From an uncultured Lachnospiraceae bacterium (GTDB taxonomy: Bacteria > Bacillota_A > Clostridia > Lachnospirales > Lachnospiraceae): a DNA stretch of 10,137 nt. Numbering within the stretch: position 1 is the first letter of the stretch; every line of letters begins with the position of its first letter. This document shows, one piece after another, positions 1 through 6,703 of the stretch. Position numbers and translations under genes: made by a program. The DNA lies in contig CANOBT010000183.1 of the NCBI GenBank assembly GCA_947564305.1, positions 1 to 10,137 of the forward strand. The letters are read 5' to 3'. Under the pieces are notes generated by a model. The model made no database searches. It saw only the letters and a program-made list of their open reading frames with translations, and was not told where the DNA came from.

Positions 1-150
1 ACGGTTGACCTGCTGGAAACGGTGCGGCATCTGAAGGAGCTTGGCGTTGAGGTGCGGTTTGAAAAGAAAGACTTCTATACGGGGGAAGTGCCGAAGAATG
101 CGGTAAAATGGGCATTCTTCGGCACTTTTTGGTGTTTAGGTGGTGTTTAA
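1..150 (+). pseudogene. Serine recombinase fragment, cut at both ends
   Basis: Frame 1 is open from the window edge to a TAA at 148-150. The first part reads TVDLLETVRHLKELGVEVRF followed by EKKD, which matches the resolvase-domain stretch of large serine recombinases (the '..T...VR.LKE.GVEV.FEKE' region about 80-110 residues into such proteins). Family members normally continue with a long conserved segment and a recombinase/zinc-ribbon C-terminus. Here the similarity stops after about residue 25, the frame enters a terminator hairpin (87-126), and it ends. The upstream part lies outside the window. I read it as the remnant of an integrase or transposon recombinase broken by a rearrangement. 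It could instead be the 3' end of an already truncated gene that uses this terminator. The family assignment rests on one short motif block. Confidence 0.6.
87..130 (+). terminator. Rho-independent terminator, 15-bp perfect stem
   Basis: AGTGCCGAAGAATGC (87-101) pairs perfectly with GCATTCTTCGGCACT (112-126) around a 10-nt loop, and a run of T follows (126-130). A further A-T pair (86/127) extends the stem. It lies inside the last codons of the recombinase remnant. It therefore probably belonged to another gene that ended here, or it was brought in at the break. It insulates the defence operon from transcription from the left. Confidence 0.8.
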
Positions 151-181
151 AGCTATGTTACGAAACTATACATGCTGATAA

Positions 182-322
182 AATAATTTTCTACCTGTGC
201 GGTTGTGTTCATGAATCCTCTTAATGCAAGGCCTCCTTTGGCTCAAATTTATTTGGCAGAATGGATTTGGCCTTATAAAATAAGGCTTTCAGAATTTTCA
301 ACCGCACAGGTGGAATAATTTT
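182..322. mobile_element. MITE-like element (191-313) with 9-bp target duplication
   Basis: CTACCTGTGCGGTTG (191-205) and CAACCGCACAGGTGG (299-313) are inverted copies that differ at one position, so they act as terminal repeats of a 123-bp unit. The unit is flanked exactly by AATAATTTT on both sides (182-190 and 314-322), as expected for a 9-bp target-site duplication. The interior has no coding capacity. It contains a perfect 7-bp hairpin (270-276 with 280-286) and three copies of TTTGGC (237, 252, 266). This fits a non-autonomous miniature inverted-repeat transposable element moved in trans by an insertion-sequence transposase that makes 8-9 bp duplications. The alternative is a structured RNA whose flanking repeat is coincidental in AT-rich DNA. 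The end sequences do not let me name the IS family. Confidence 0.6.
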
Positions 323-335
323 TACTATCTTTCCG

Positions 336-372
336 ATGGTAAAATTTCATTATTTATGGTAGAATATGGACT
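336..372 (+). promoter_or_regulatory. Probable promoter of the three-gene operon
   Basis: An extended -10 element, TGGTAGAAT (357-365), matches TGnTATAAT with one mismatch and lies about 30 nt before the first ATG. No good -35 is visible at the usual distance, which is tolerated with an extended -10. A near copy, ATGGTAAAAT (336-345), lies exactly 20 bp upstream of ATGGTAGAAT (356-365). It may be a second start signal or an operator half. The gene-1 ribosome binding site AAGGG follows at 382-386. Confidence 0.5.
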
Positions 373-394
373 ATAAGAAGAAAGGGTGAAAACA

Positions 395-2422
395 ATGATT
401 CTGCCTTTAAGTGTTAAAAATCAAAGCATTGAAACTTCTGGTATAACCAGTGACTATAAAGAAGCGATATGTGAATATATATGGAATGGATTGGAAGCGC
501 ATGCAACGGAAATTAATGTGGATTTCTCTCCAAATGTTGCATTTGGAATTAGCGAATTATCAATCAGAGATAACGGAGATGGTATTAATTATGAAGAATT
601 GGGTGATACCTTTGGGGCCTTTTTGGCATCCCAAAAGAGCCTTATGTCATTGAAAATAAAATCCAAAACAAATAAAGGAAAAGGTAGATTTTCTTTTATG
701 GCATTTGCTTGCAGTGCCAAATGGTCAACTATATATAAAGATGGAATAGAGTTAAAAGAATACGAGATAAAATTAAATAATGATAAAAAGGAAATCATTA
801 ATTATACAGAACCTGTAAAATCTGAAAAAAAACAAACAGGTACAAAAGTAGAATTTTTTGATATAAGTGTGCTTACAGTGGAAAATATGAGTTTTGATAT
901 ATTGGAGCCTGTGTTATTAAAAGAGTTTGCATGGTTTATGTACTTATTCAAGAATCGTAACATAAAAATATATGTGAATAATGATCCAATTGATTATAGC
1001 AAATATATTGATACAAATTTGAGTGAAAAAATAATTAAGACAATTAGTGGTGAAAAGTTTGAAATAAATTTGATCATTTGGCAGGAATCCATAAAAGAAA
1101 AGTTTTGCTGCTATTATTTTGATGGAAGCGATGCTTTAAAAGGCAAGGAAACTACCACATTTAATAGAAATACAATTTCTTTTAATCACAGTGTGTTTGT
1201 TAAATCTGCATTCTTTGATGATAAGGATAATATTGAAGTACAGCTTGAGGGGGTGCAGGTTAGTTTATTTGATTCAGAAGAAGACAAAAAAATATTCCGG
1301 GCACTCAAAAAAGTAATTTCTTCATTCATTGAAAAGAAAATGGGGATATATATGTCCCAACGGGCAGAAGAGGCTGTTAGGGAAATGATAGAAGAGAGAA
1401 AAAGTTTTCCATCATTTTCTGATGATGTGTATGGGAGAATGAAAAAAAGAGATTTGGAAAAGGTTACAAAAGAGATTTACAAGATTGAGCCTAAAATTTT
1501 TTATAAACTTAAACCTATTCAAGAAAAGTCTTTACTTGGCTTTCTGAATCTGCTTTTAAATTCAGAAGAACGGGAAAATGTTTTATCGATTATTGAACAA
1601 ATAGTTGAATTATCTCCAGAGCAACGAAGAGATTTTTCAGATATGTTACGAAAAACCAAGTTGGAAAATATTATTGATTCTATAAAATTTATTGAGGATA
1701 GATATAAAGTTATTGAATTGCTAAAAACAATTGTATATGATTTGACGCAATTTGCCAATGAAAGAGACCATATTCAAAAAATAATTGAACGTCATTTTTG
1801 GATATTTGGTGAGCAGTATAATCTTGCAAGTGCGGACCAAAGAATGCAAAAGGCATTAGAGAATTATATTAATATTTTGTATGGAGAAGCCGATGTTGAC
1901 GCTGTATTAAAACCTGATGCAGAACAAGAAAGAAGAATGGATATTTTTATGTGTAATTCGCGTGAAGTTGAGATGTCCTTCGAAACATCAGTGGAAGAAA
2001 ATATTATTGTGGAACTGAAAGCACCAAAAATTCCATTGTCAAAAAAGGTTTTGAGACAAATTGAAGATTATATGGATTTTGTAAGAAAACAACCTGCGTT
2101 TAACAGTGAATTTCGTAATTGGAAGTTTATTGCAGTGTGTAAAGAGGTTGACGAAGATATAAAGAGTCGGTATATAGCTTTTAAGGACAAGGGGAAAATA
2201 GGTCTGGTGGCACAGATTGATAATTACGAGGTGTATGCATATACATGGGATGATGTTTTTAAACAGTTTGAGTTGCGGCATGCTTCATTGTTAAAACGCT
2301 TGAAATACGATAGGGAGCAATTGGCCAAGGAGCTTTTAGAAGAAGTGATTGACAGTGATGGCCGAGAAAAAGTTGATTCATTGACGGAAATTTCCGAAAC
2401 AGTACTAAAAAAAGTAGATTAA
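395..2422 (+). CDS. GHKL ATPase fused to DUF4263/Shedu-like nuclease
   Basis: A 675-aa protein. The N-terminal ~300 residues form a GHKL (Hsp90/MutL/MORC-type) ATPase. Its N-box is E27-xxx-N31-GLEA, its G1 box is D59-N-G-D-G63, and its glycine-rich lid is NKGKGRFSF around residues 93-101. The usual N-box Asp is Glu34, a conservative change. Residues ~310-460 are charged and helical and probably link the domains. The C-terminus (~465-600) has HFWIFGEQY, then D516 in RRMDIFM and E540-x-K542 in IVELKAPK, followed by a Q555-x-x-x-Y helix. This order is typical of the DUF4263/Shedu branch of PD-(D/E)XK nucleases, and all key residues are present. ATG 395 is preferred over GTG 386 because AAGGG at 382-386 is 8 nt upstream of it. 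It is the first gene of an operon with a restriction-modification pair. I infer that ATP-driven dimerisation gates the nuclease in defence. I do not recognise a named system with this fusion. Confidence 0.85.
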   Translation: MILPLSVKNQSIETSGITSDYKEAICEYIWNGLEAHATEINVDFSPNVAFGISELSIRDNGDGINYEELGDTFGAFLASQKSLMSLKIKSKTNKGKGRFSFMAFACSAKWSTIYKDGIELKEYEIKLNNDKKEIINYTEPVKSEKKQTGTKVEFFDISVLTVENMSFDILEPVLLKEFAWFMYLFKNRNIKIYVNNDPIDYSKYIDTNLSEKIIKTISGEKFEINLIIWQESIKEKFCCYYFDGSDALKGKETTTFNRNTISFNHSVFVKSAFFDDKDNIEVQLEGVQVSLFDSEEDKKIFRALKKVISSFIEKKMGIYMSQRAEEAVREMIEERKSFPSFSDDVYGRMKKRDLEKVTKEIYKIEPKIFYKLKPIQEKSLLGFLNLLLNSEERENVLSIIEQIVELSPEQRRDFSDMLRKTKLENIIDSIKFIEDRYKVIELLKTIVYDLTQFANERDHIQKIIERHFWIFGEQYNLASADQRMQKALENYINILYGEADVDAVLKPDAEQERRMDIFMCNSREVEMSFETSVEENIIVELKAPKIPLSKKVLRQIEDYMDFVRKQPAFNSEFRNWKFIAVCKEVDEDIKSRYIAFKDKGKIGLVAQIDNYEVYAYTWDDVFKQFELRHASLLKRLKYDREQLAKELLEEVIDSDGREKVDSLTEISETVLKKVD

Positions 2423-2514
2423 ATTTGTTTGTTAAACGGATCAAGTGTGGCAATTAAGGAAGAGCGGAATTTCATACTATTAGCAATATTTGAACACTAT
2501 TGGAGGAAAGAAGA

Positions 2515-4653
2515 ATGTCAAAAATCGATTTTTCACAGGCCAGAATTAAATTTAATAATGAATATATGAGCAAAGACAGCATACCTAAATCTATATGTAC
2601 GGTTGATGGAAAATTTATAAATAATATATCAATTAAGGATGTTCATGGAAGACCAAATGAGGAATTTTACAAATGGCAATTCATATATAGTATAGTAAAT
2701 GCAGAGCTAATTCCAAGTAGGGATTACATAGGTGCTGAAATATATTTTCCAAAAGGAAATATTCATTCACAACCTATAAAAATTGATTCTGTAATTTTTT
2801 CTGATATAAAATGGATAGACTTTTACCGAAAATATAGAAAAAATCCGGCTGATGTGGATTCGTTACAAAAAGTTAGAGAACTTGCTATTGGAGTGATTGA
2901 ATATAAAAGAAATGATAAAACAATAGAACAGGTTTTTAGTTCTCAAATACGGGCAGCAATCAAGGAACCAGATAGCGCTTTTGTGTTGGGCGTGTACTAC
3001 GATACGGGAAGATTATTTTTGTTTAAGAGGATTGGTGATGAGATTACTCGATTTGATAATAATAAAAGTTTTCCGACTAGCCAGAGGATACTTGAACGAT
3101 ATCAGCTTGAGATTACAGATCCATATTCTGCAATCCCATCATTAGATAATATTAAAAAAATAGTAAACAAAAAAGATATATCTGATAGAAGCCATTTGAA
3201 AATAGAAGATTTGGACATTGTCTATACTATACATGATGATAATATGAAAACGGCTTTGAATTCCATTATGAAAGTTTTAGATTCTGTAAGTCTAAGCAAT
3301 CAAGAAGGATATATGCATTTGATCCAGCTCATTGCTATGAAAATTTATGATGAGAAACAAAGAGAAAAGCATGGTGGTTCGCTACAGTTTTATATAAATG
3401 ATAATGAGTTTTATAATGGAAATGCTAATTCACAAGATGTTCAAAAATTCGTAGGTAGAATGAAAACGCTTTATCATGAAGCAAAAGCTTATTATAAAAA
3501 TGTTTTGGGAGAAAGTAAAATATTGTGGACACAGGAACGTCACATTAAGGTTGCAAATGAAATTGTTAAGCAGTTTCAAAATTATTCATTTGTAAAATCA
3601 AGTAATAACGATTTATACCAGTTGATTTTTTACAATTTTGCAGCAAAATTTCAACGTGATGAAAAAGCACAATTTTTAACCCCATTGCAAATTATTGATT
3701 TTATAGTTAAGATAGTAAATCCCAAAAATGGTGAAACGATATGTGATCCATGTTGTGGCATAGCAGATTTTTTATCTCAAAGTTATGTTAACGCAGATAT
3801 GAAGTTAGATGATTGTAAATTATTTGGATTTGATAATGATTACAATATGACGGTATTAGCACAATTAAATATGCTTTTGAATGGTGATGGAAATGCTGTA
3901 ATTAAATATGTGCCTGAGTATGGAACCATAAATCAAAAGTTTACAATTAATCAAGAATTTGTAGCGTTGGATTCAGCGATACATAGTAATGGAAAATGGG
4001 ATGTATGGTATGATGAAACAGAATTGTTAAAATATGATGTTATCTTGACGAATCCGCCATTTGGAAAAAATAGGAGTTTAGACCTATCTAATGCACAAGA
4101 TGTTGAGGTTTCAAAATTATATGAATTGTATTCAATATATACTAAAATGAACCCAAAAGCGGGTTTGGATAAGGGCGTTGTATTTTTAGAAAATGCTGTC
4201 AGGTTGCTTAAGGAGGGAACGGGTAGATTTGCAATTGTATTGAGCAATGCGATTATGTCAAATAATACGTGGCCGTTTGTAAGAGAGTGGCTGATGAAAA
4301 AAATTAGGATAGTAGCTTTATTTGATTTACCGGCTAATGTCTTTGCTGAAACAGGAGTTAATACGACTATTGTCGTAGGGTACAAGCCTACAGAAAGTCG
4401 GTTGCAAGAATTGATAAACGATGACTATTCTGTATTTACACGTGACATTATAAACGTGGGATATACTAAGCGGACATCAAAGAGAACTGTAAAATTTGAG
4501 CCAGATTATGCACTTCATCCAGATACATTTGAAACGATTACCAACGAAAAAGGAGAATCCGTATTGAATGAAGATTTTACACAGGTAATAACGGAATTTA
4601 AAGAATGGTGTGTAAGCCAGGAAACAGAAATTAAAGATTTATTTTTGGAGTGA
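2515..4653 (+). CDS. Nuclease-adenine methyltransferase fusion (BcgI-A/type I-like)
   Basis: A 712-aa protein. The N-terminus (~45-175) resembles HsdR-N-type PD-(D/E)XK nuclease domains: D91 in KIDSVIF, E129-Y-K131 in IGVIEYKRN, then a Q-containing helix. Residues ~235-370 resemble the helical HsdM N-domain. The catalytic domain (~370-630) starts with a KAQFLTP segment like the (G)QFYTP of type I M subunits. It has SAM motif I DPCCGIADFL (411-420) and catalytic motif IV NPPF (513-516), the signature of N6-adenine methylases. One chain carrying nuclease and methylase with a separate specificity subunit is the BcgI (type IIB) plan. Motif I departs from the usual DPACGTGGFL. ATG 2515 is chosen because GGAGG (2502-2506) is 8 nt upstream; the in-frame TTG at 2500 lies on that site. 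It is 92 nt downstream of gene 1 and overlaps the start region of gene 3. Confidence 0.88.
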   Translation: MSKIDFSQARIKFNNEYMSKDSIPKSICTVDGKFINNISIKDVHGRPNEEFYKWQFIYSIVNAELIPSRDYIGAEIYFPKGNIHSQPIKIDSVIFSDIKWIDFYRKYRKNPADVDSLQKVRELAIGVIEYKRNDKTIEQVFSSQIRAAIKEPDSAFVLGVYYDTGRLFLFKRIGDEITRFDNNKSFPTSQRILERYQLEITDPYSAIPSLDNIKKIVNKKDISDRSHLKIEDLDIVYTIHDDNMKTALNSIMKVLDSVSLSNQEGYMHLIQLIAMKIYDEKQREKHGGSLQFYINDNEFYNGNANSQDVQKFVGRMKTLYHEAKAYYKNVLGESKILWTQERHIKVANEIVKQFQNYSFVKSSNNDLYQLIFYNFAAKFQRDEKAQFLTPLQIIDFIVKIVNPKNGETICDPCCGIADFLSQSYVNADMKLDDCKLFGFDNDYNMTVLAQLNMLLNGDGNAVIKYVPEYGTINQKFTINQEFVALDSAIHSNGKWDVWYDETELLKYDVILTNPPFGKNRSLDLSNAQDVEVSKLYELYSIYTKMNPKAGLDKGVVFLENAVRLLKEGTGRFAIVLSNAIMSNNTWPFVREWLMKKIRIVALFDLPANVFAETGVNTTIVVGYKPTESRLQELINDDYSVFTRDIINVGYTKRTSKRTVKFEPDYALHPDTFETITNEKGESVLNEDFTQVITEFKEWCVSQETEIKDLFLE

Positions 4654-4658
4654 TGAGT

Positions 4659-6122
4659 ATGCATGAGATTTTAGTGCCTGATGAGGTTAAGTTTTCTGAA
4701 TTGGTAAGGGTGGGTTCATTATCTCCCAATAATTATAAAAAATTATCGATAAAAAATAATAAACAAGTAAAAATAAAAAGCTATTTGAAAGAGGAAACTC
4801 CATTTATTAAGGGTAAAGAACCAGGCAGTAGTTCTTATGTTATGAAATCAGGCCAGGTTTTTTTAAGGAATAGTTGTATTAATAATATACAGTTTTCGGC
4901 TGACAAAAGTAAATACATATATTTAAATCCTAATTATTACGATGAGTGCATGGTATTTACAGGGGATATGCTATTTTGTACAGATGCCAATATAGGTGAT
5001 TGTTGTTTTTATATAAGTGATTCTGAAAAGGTGATTTATTCTTCGGGTATGGTTAAGTTGAATTTTAAACACATTGAGGAATCATATTATGTTATGGCAT
5101 TTTTGAGGGATGATTATTTTCGGGAACAATTAGATGCAAAAACTCCGAAAGGGGCAACAATTAGGCATTCGGGTGATAGATTTTTGGATTGTTTAATACC
5201 GGAATGTCCGTCAGACTGGGTATTGACTATGATGGAGAATTTGGTAAAAAATATTGCATATGCTGAACACGAGTCTGATCTTAAATTAAGAAGTACAGAG
5301 AAACTTATAAAAAACGAGCTGATTACCGTTATGTTTGAATATGTAAATCCATCAGTAAAACAGTTAAAGAAAAAAATGCGATTGGACTCAGGGATTTATT
5401 CTGACAAAGTTTTTCAGTGGATTGAAAATATTAAACAGTATAAAAATGGTTGCTGTTCTTTAAAAGAATTCGGATTTGAATTGAAAAGGGGACCTAACTT
5501 GGCAAAACGGGATTTAGGACGATCTATTCAAACGGATTCATATAGAAAAGGCTATAATGTTTTAATATATCCAAGCGATATATCTTCATCAGGTTATATT
5601 GAGAAAGTGTCTTATTTAGGTGCACGCAATCCTATATGGTTTTTAGGCATGAAAAATATTTTGTTTTCTGCAGAAGGAACAGTAGGTAAAACATTTATTA
5701 TTTGTGATGAAAGTATGCATTTTACAACGAATTTTCATGGAACCATTATAAAACCTATTGATGAAACTATTGCATTAAATAAGAGTATATTTCTTGGGTT
5801 GTATTTAAACTTTCTGAGAAGTGAGGGAATATTTGAAAAATTAGCTGTAGGCGGAAATGGCGGGAGCTTTGCAGTAGGGTATTGGGATAATATTAAAATC
5901 CCAAAAGTCGAGAAAGGTTTTATGGATAAATTGATGGGAATATATCATTGTAGCAGTGAACTAAATCCGGCAAAGTTTAGAAAGGCGCTTATTGAAAAAG
6001 CAGGCATATATGAACTGAATCAGTTTCTAATAAAGAGCAAAGCATTGATGAATTTATTGTGCAATGATATTAAAGCAAATAAACTAATGCCTAAAGAATA
6101 TTATGAGAATTTTACAGAGTAG
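4659..6122 (+). CDS. Type I/BcgI-B-like specificity subunit (HsdS)
   Basis: A 487-aa protein with two target recognition domains, the standard HsdS plan for a bipartite DNA site. The first (~10-185) contains GDMLFCTDANIGD and ends in KGATIRHSGDRFLDCLIPECP, like the 'G..G..i....l....iP.P' ends of TRDs. A helical linker (~186-225) follows. The second TRD (~265-415) has KNILFSAEGTVG and GGNGGSFAVGYWDNIKIPKV, and a C-terminal helix completes it. The reading frame touches the methylase stop (TGATG), so translation is coupled. GGAG at 4647-4650 is only 2 nt from ATG 4653 but 8 nt from ATG 4659, so I prefer 4659. It should direct both methylation and cleavage by the fusion enzyme, and perhaps recruit the GHKL-nuclease. 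The target sequence cannot be read from the protein. Confidence 0.85.
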   Translation: MHEILVPDEVKFSELVRVGSLSPNNYKKLSIKNNKQVKIKSYLKEETPFIKGKEPGSSSYVMKSGQVFLRNSCINNIQFSADKSKYIYLNPNYYDECMVFTGDMLFCTDANIGDCCFYISDSEKVIYSSGMVKLNFKHIEESYYVMAFLRDDYFREQLDAKTPKGATIRHSGDRFLDCLIPECPSDWVLTMMENLVKNIAYAEHESDLKLRSTEKLIKNELITVMFEYVNPSVKQLKKKMRLDSGIYSDKVFQWIENIKQYKNGCCSLKEFGFELKRGPNLAKRDLGRSIQTDSYRKGYNVLIYPSDISSSGYIEKVSYLGARNPIWFLGMKNILFSAEGTVGKTFIICDESMHFTTNFHGTIIKPIDETIALNKSIFLGLYLNFLRSEGIFEKLAVGGNGGSFAVGYWDNIKIPKVEKGFMDKLMGIYHCSSELNPAKFRKALIEKAGIYELNQFLIKSKALMNLLCNDIKANKLMPKEYYENFTE

Positions 6123-6188
6123 CAGGGATTTGATATTTTTGGTGTTGAAGAAAAATAAAATAGTAGGGTTGATATGATTTTAAAGTAC

Positions 6189-6255
6189 AAACACCCCAAG
6201 AGCGATTTGTTGCCGGCTGTACCAGTGAATCAAATGCTCTTGGGTGTTTATTTTT
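6189..6255. terminator. Long hairpin terminator between convergent genes
   Basis: AAACACCCCAAGAGC followed by GATTTG (6189-6209) pairs with CAAAT-GCTCTTGGGTGTTT (6231-6249), giving about 19 base pairs with a bulged C and G. A T-rich run (6247-6255) follows on the plus strand. It lies 66 nt after the specificity-subunit stop and just beyond the stop of the convergent SymE-like gene, so it probably ends transcripts from both sides. The minus-strand T-tract is weaker. Confidence 0.8.
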
Positions 6256-6262
6256 ACGGGAA

Positions 6263-6517
6263 TTATTTTGATGCGTACCTGGTCTTTGTATCACAGACCA
6301 TGGCGGATTCGGATTGCGTCTGAGGTGCAAGGGAGATGTGGATGGAACCTTCTTCGTAAGCTACTTGGATGGCATCCCCGATGTGGAAGCCGAGCGCCTC
6401 CAGCCATTTTCCTTCCATCTGGATCTTCGGCGTTTCGATGTATCCGCCTCCAAAGTAAGGGTTTCTGCCCTGTCTTGCGCGTGTGGAATACTGTACTTTC
6501 ATTTTCTTTGTCTGCAT
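6263..6517 (-). CDS. SymE-like toxin (AbrB-fold SymE family)
   Basis: An 84-aa basic protein. Residues ~27-64, containing TPKIQMEGKWLEALGF and then HIGDAIQVAYEEGSIHISL, match the SymE toxin domain ('P.I.LKG.WLE.AGF..G..V.V...EG.I.I'). E. coli SymE is 113 aa, an SOS-induced toxin with an AbrB-like fold repressed by the antisense RNA SymR. A perfect AAGGAGG (complement of 6524-6530) lies 6 nt before the ATG, which rules out the longer in-frame extension toward 6799. No LexA box or obvious antisense RNA is visible. It converges on the defence operon and diverges from the 'virulence-related' gene. Toxicity is inferred from the family only; SymE-like proteins in mobile elements may instead be nucleic-acid-binding regulators. 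Confidence 0.8.
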   Translation of the reverse strand: MQTKKMKVQYSTRARQGRNPYFGGGYIETPKIQMEGKWLEALGFHIGDAIQVAYEEGSIHISLAPQTQSESAMVCDTKTRYASK

Positions 6518-6523
6518 AAGCTT

Positions 6524-6695
6524 CCTCCTTTTCTTTTGGTACGGACATGTTAAATCGGGTGTGCAATAATAGCAAGCGGATTCCGCGCCATAAACTGCAC
6601 AAACATCCCGGCAGAAGATTGTCCAGTATTTTGGGGATTTTGGCTTGCTATTCTGTGCAGACGGAGCGAACATGTACCTACCAAAACGAAGGAGG
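6524..6695. repeat. Mirror-image upstream regions of a divergent gene pair
   Basis: The two gene leaders are imperfect inverted copies. AATAGCAAGC (6568-6577) mirrors GCTTGCTATT (6643-6652). ACATGT follows 17 nt further out on both sides (6545-6550 and 6670-6675). Then come TACCAAAA and AAGGAGG on both strands, with a one-base length difference. The copies span 6524-6577 and 6643-6695, and a 65-bp centre separates them. The inner conserved block may be a shared operator or promoter element. I see no convincing -35/-10 pair. Confidence 0.7.
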
Positions 6696-6703
6696 GTATG
6701 CAC

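Noticed and set aside
2423..2514. Possible internal promoter between genes 1 and 2
   Set aside because: TACTAT (2475-2480) resembles a -10, but no -35 or extended -10 supports it. The gap is more simply an untranslated spacer of one operon.
3951..4385. Minus-strand frame of 144 codons inside the methylase gene
   Set aside because: It is antisense to the catalytic domain and has no ribosome binding site or recognisable motif.
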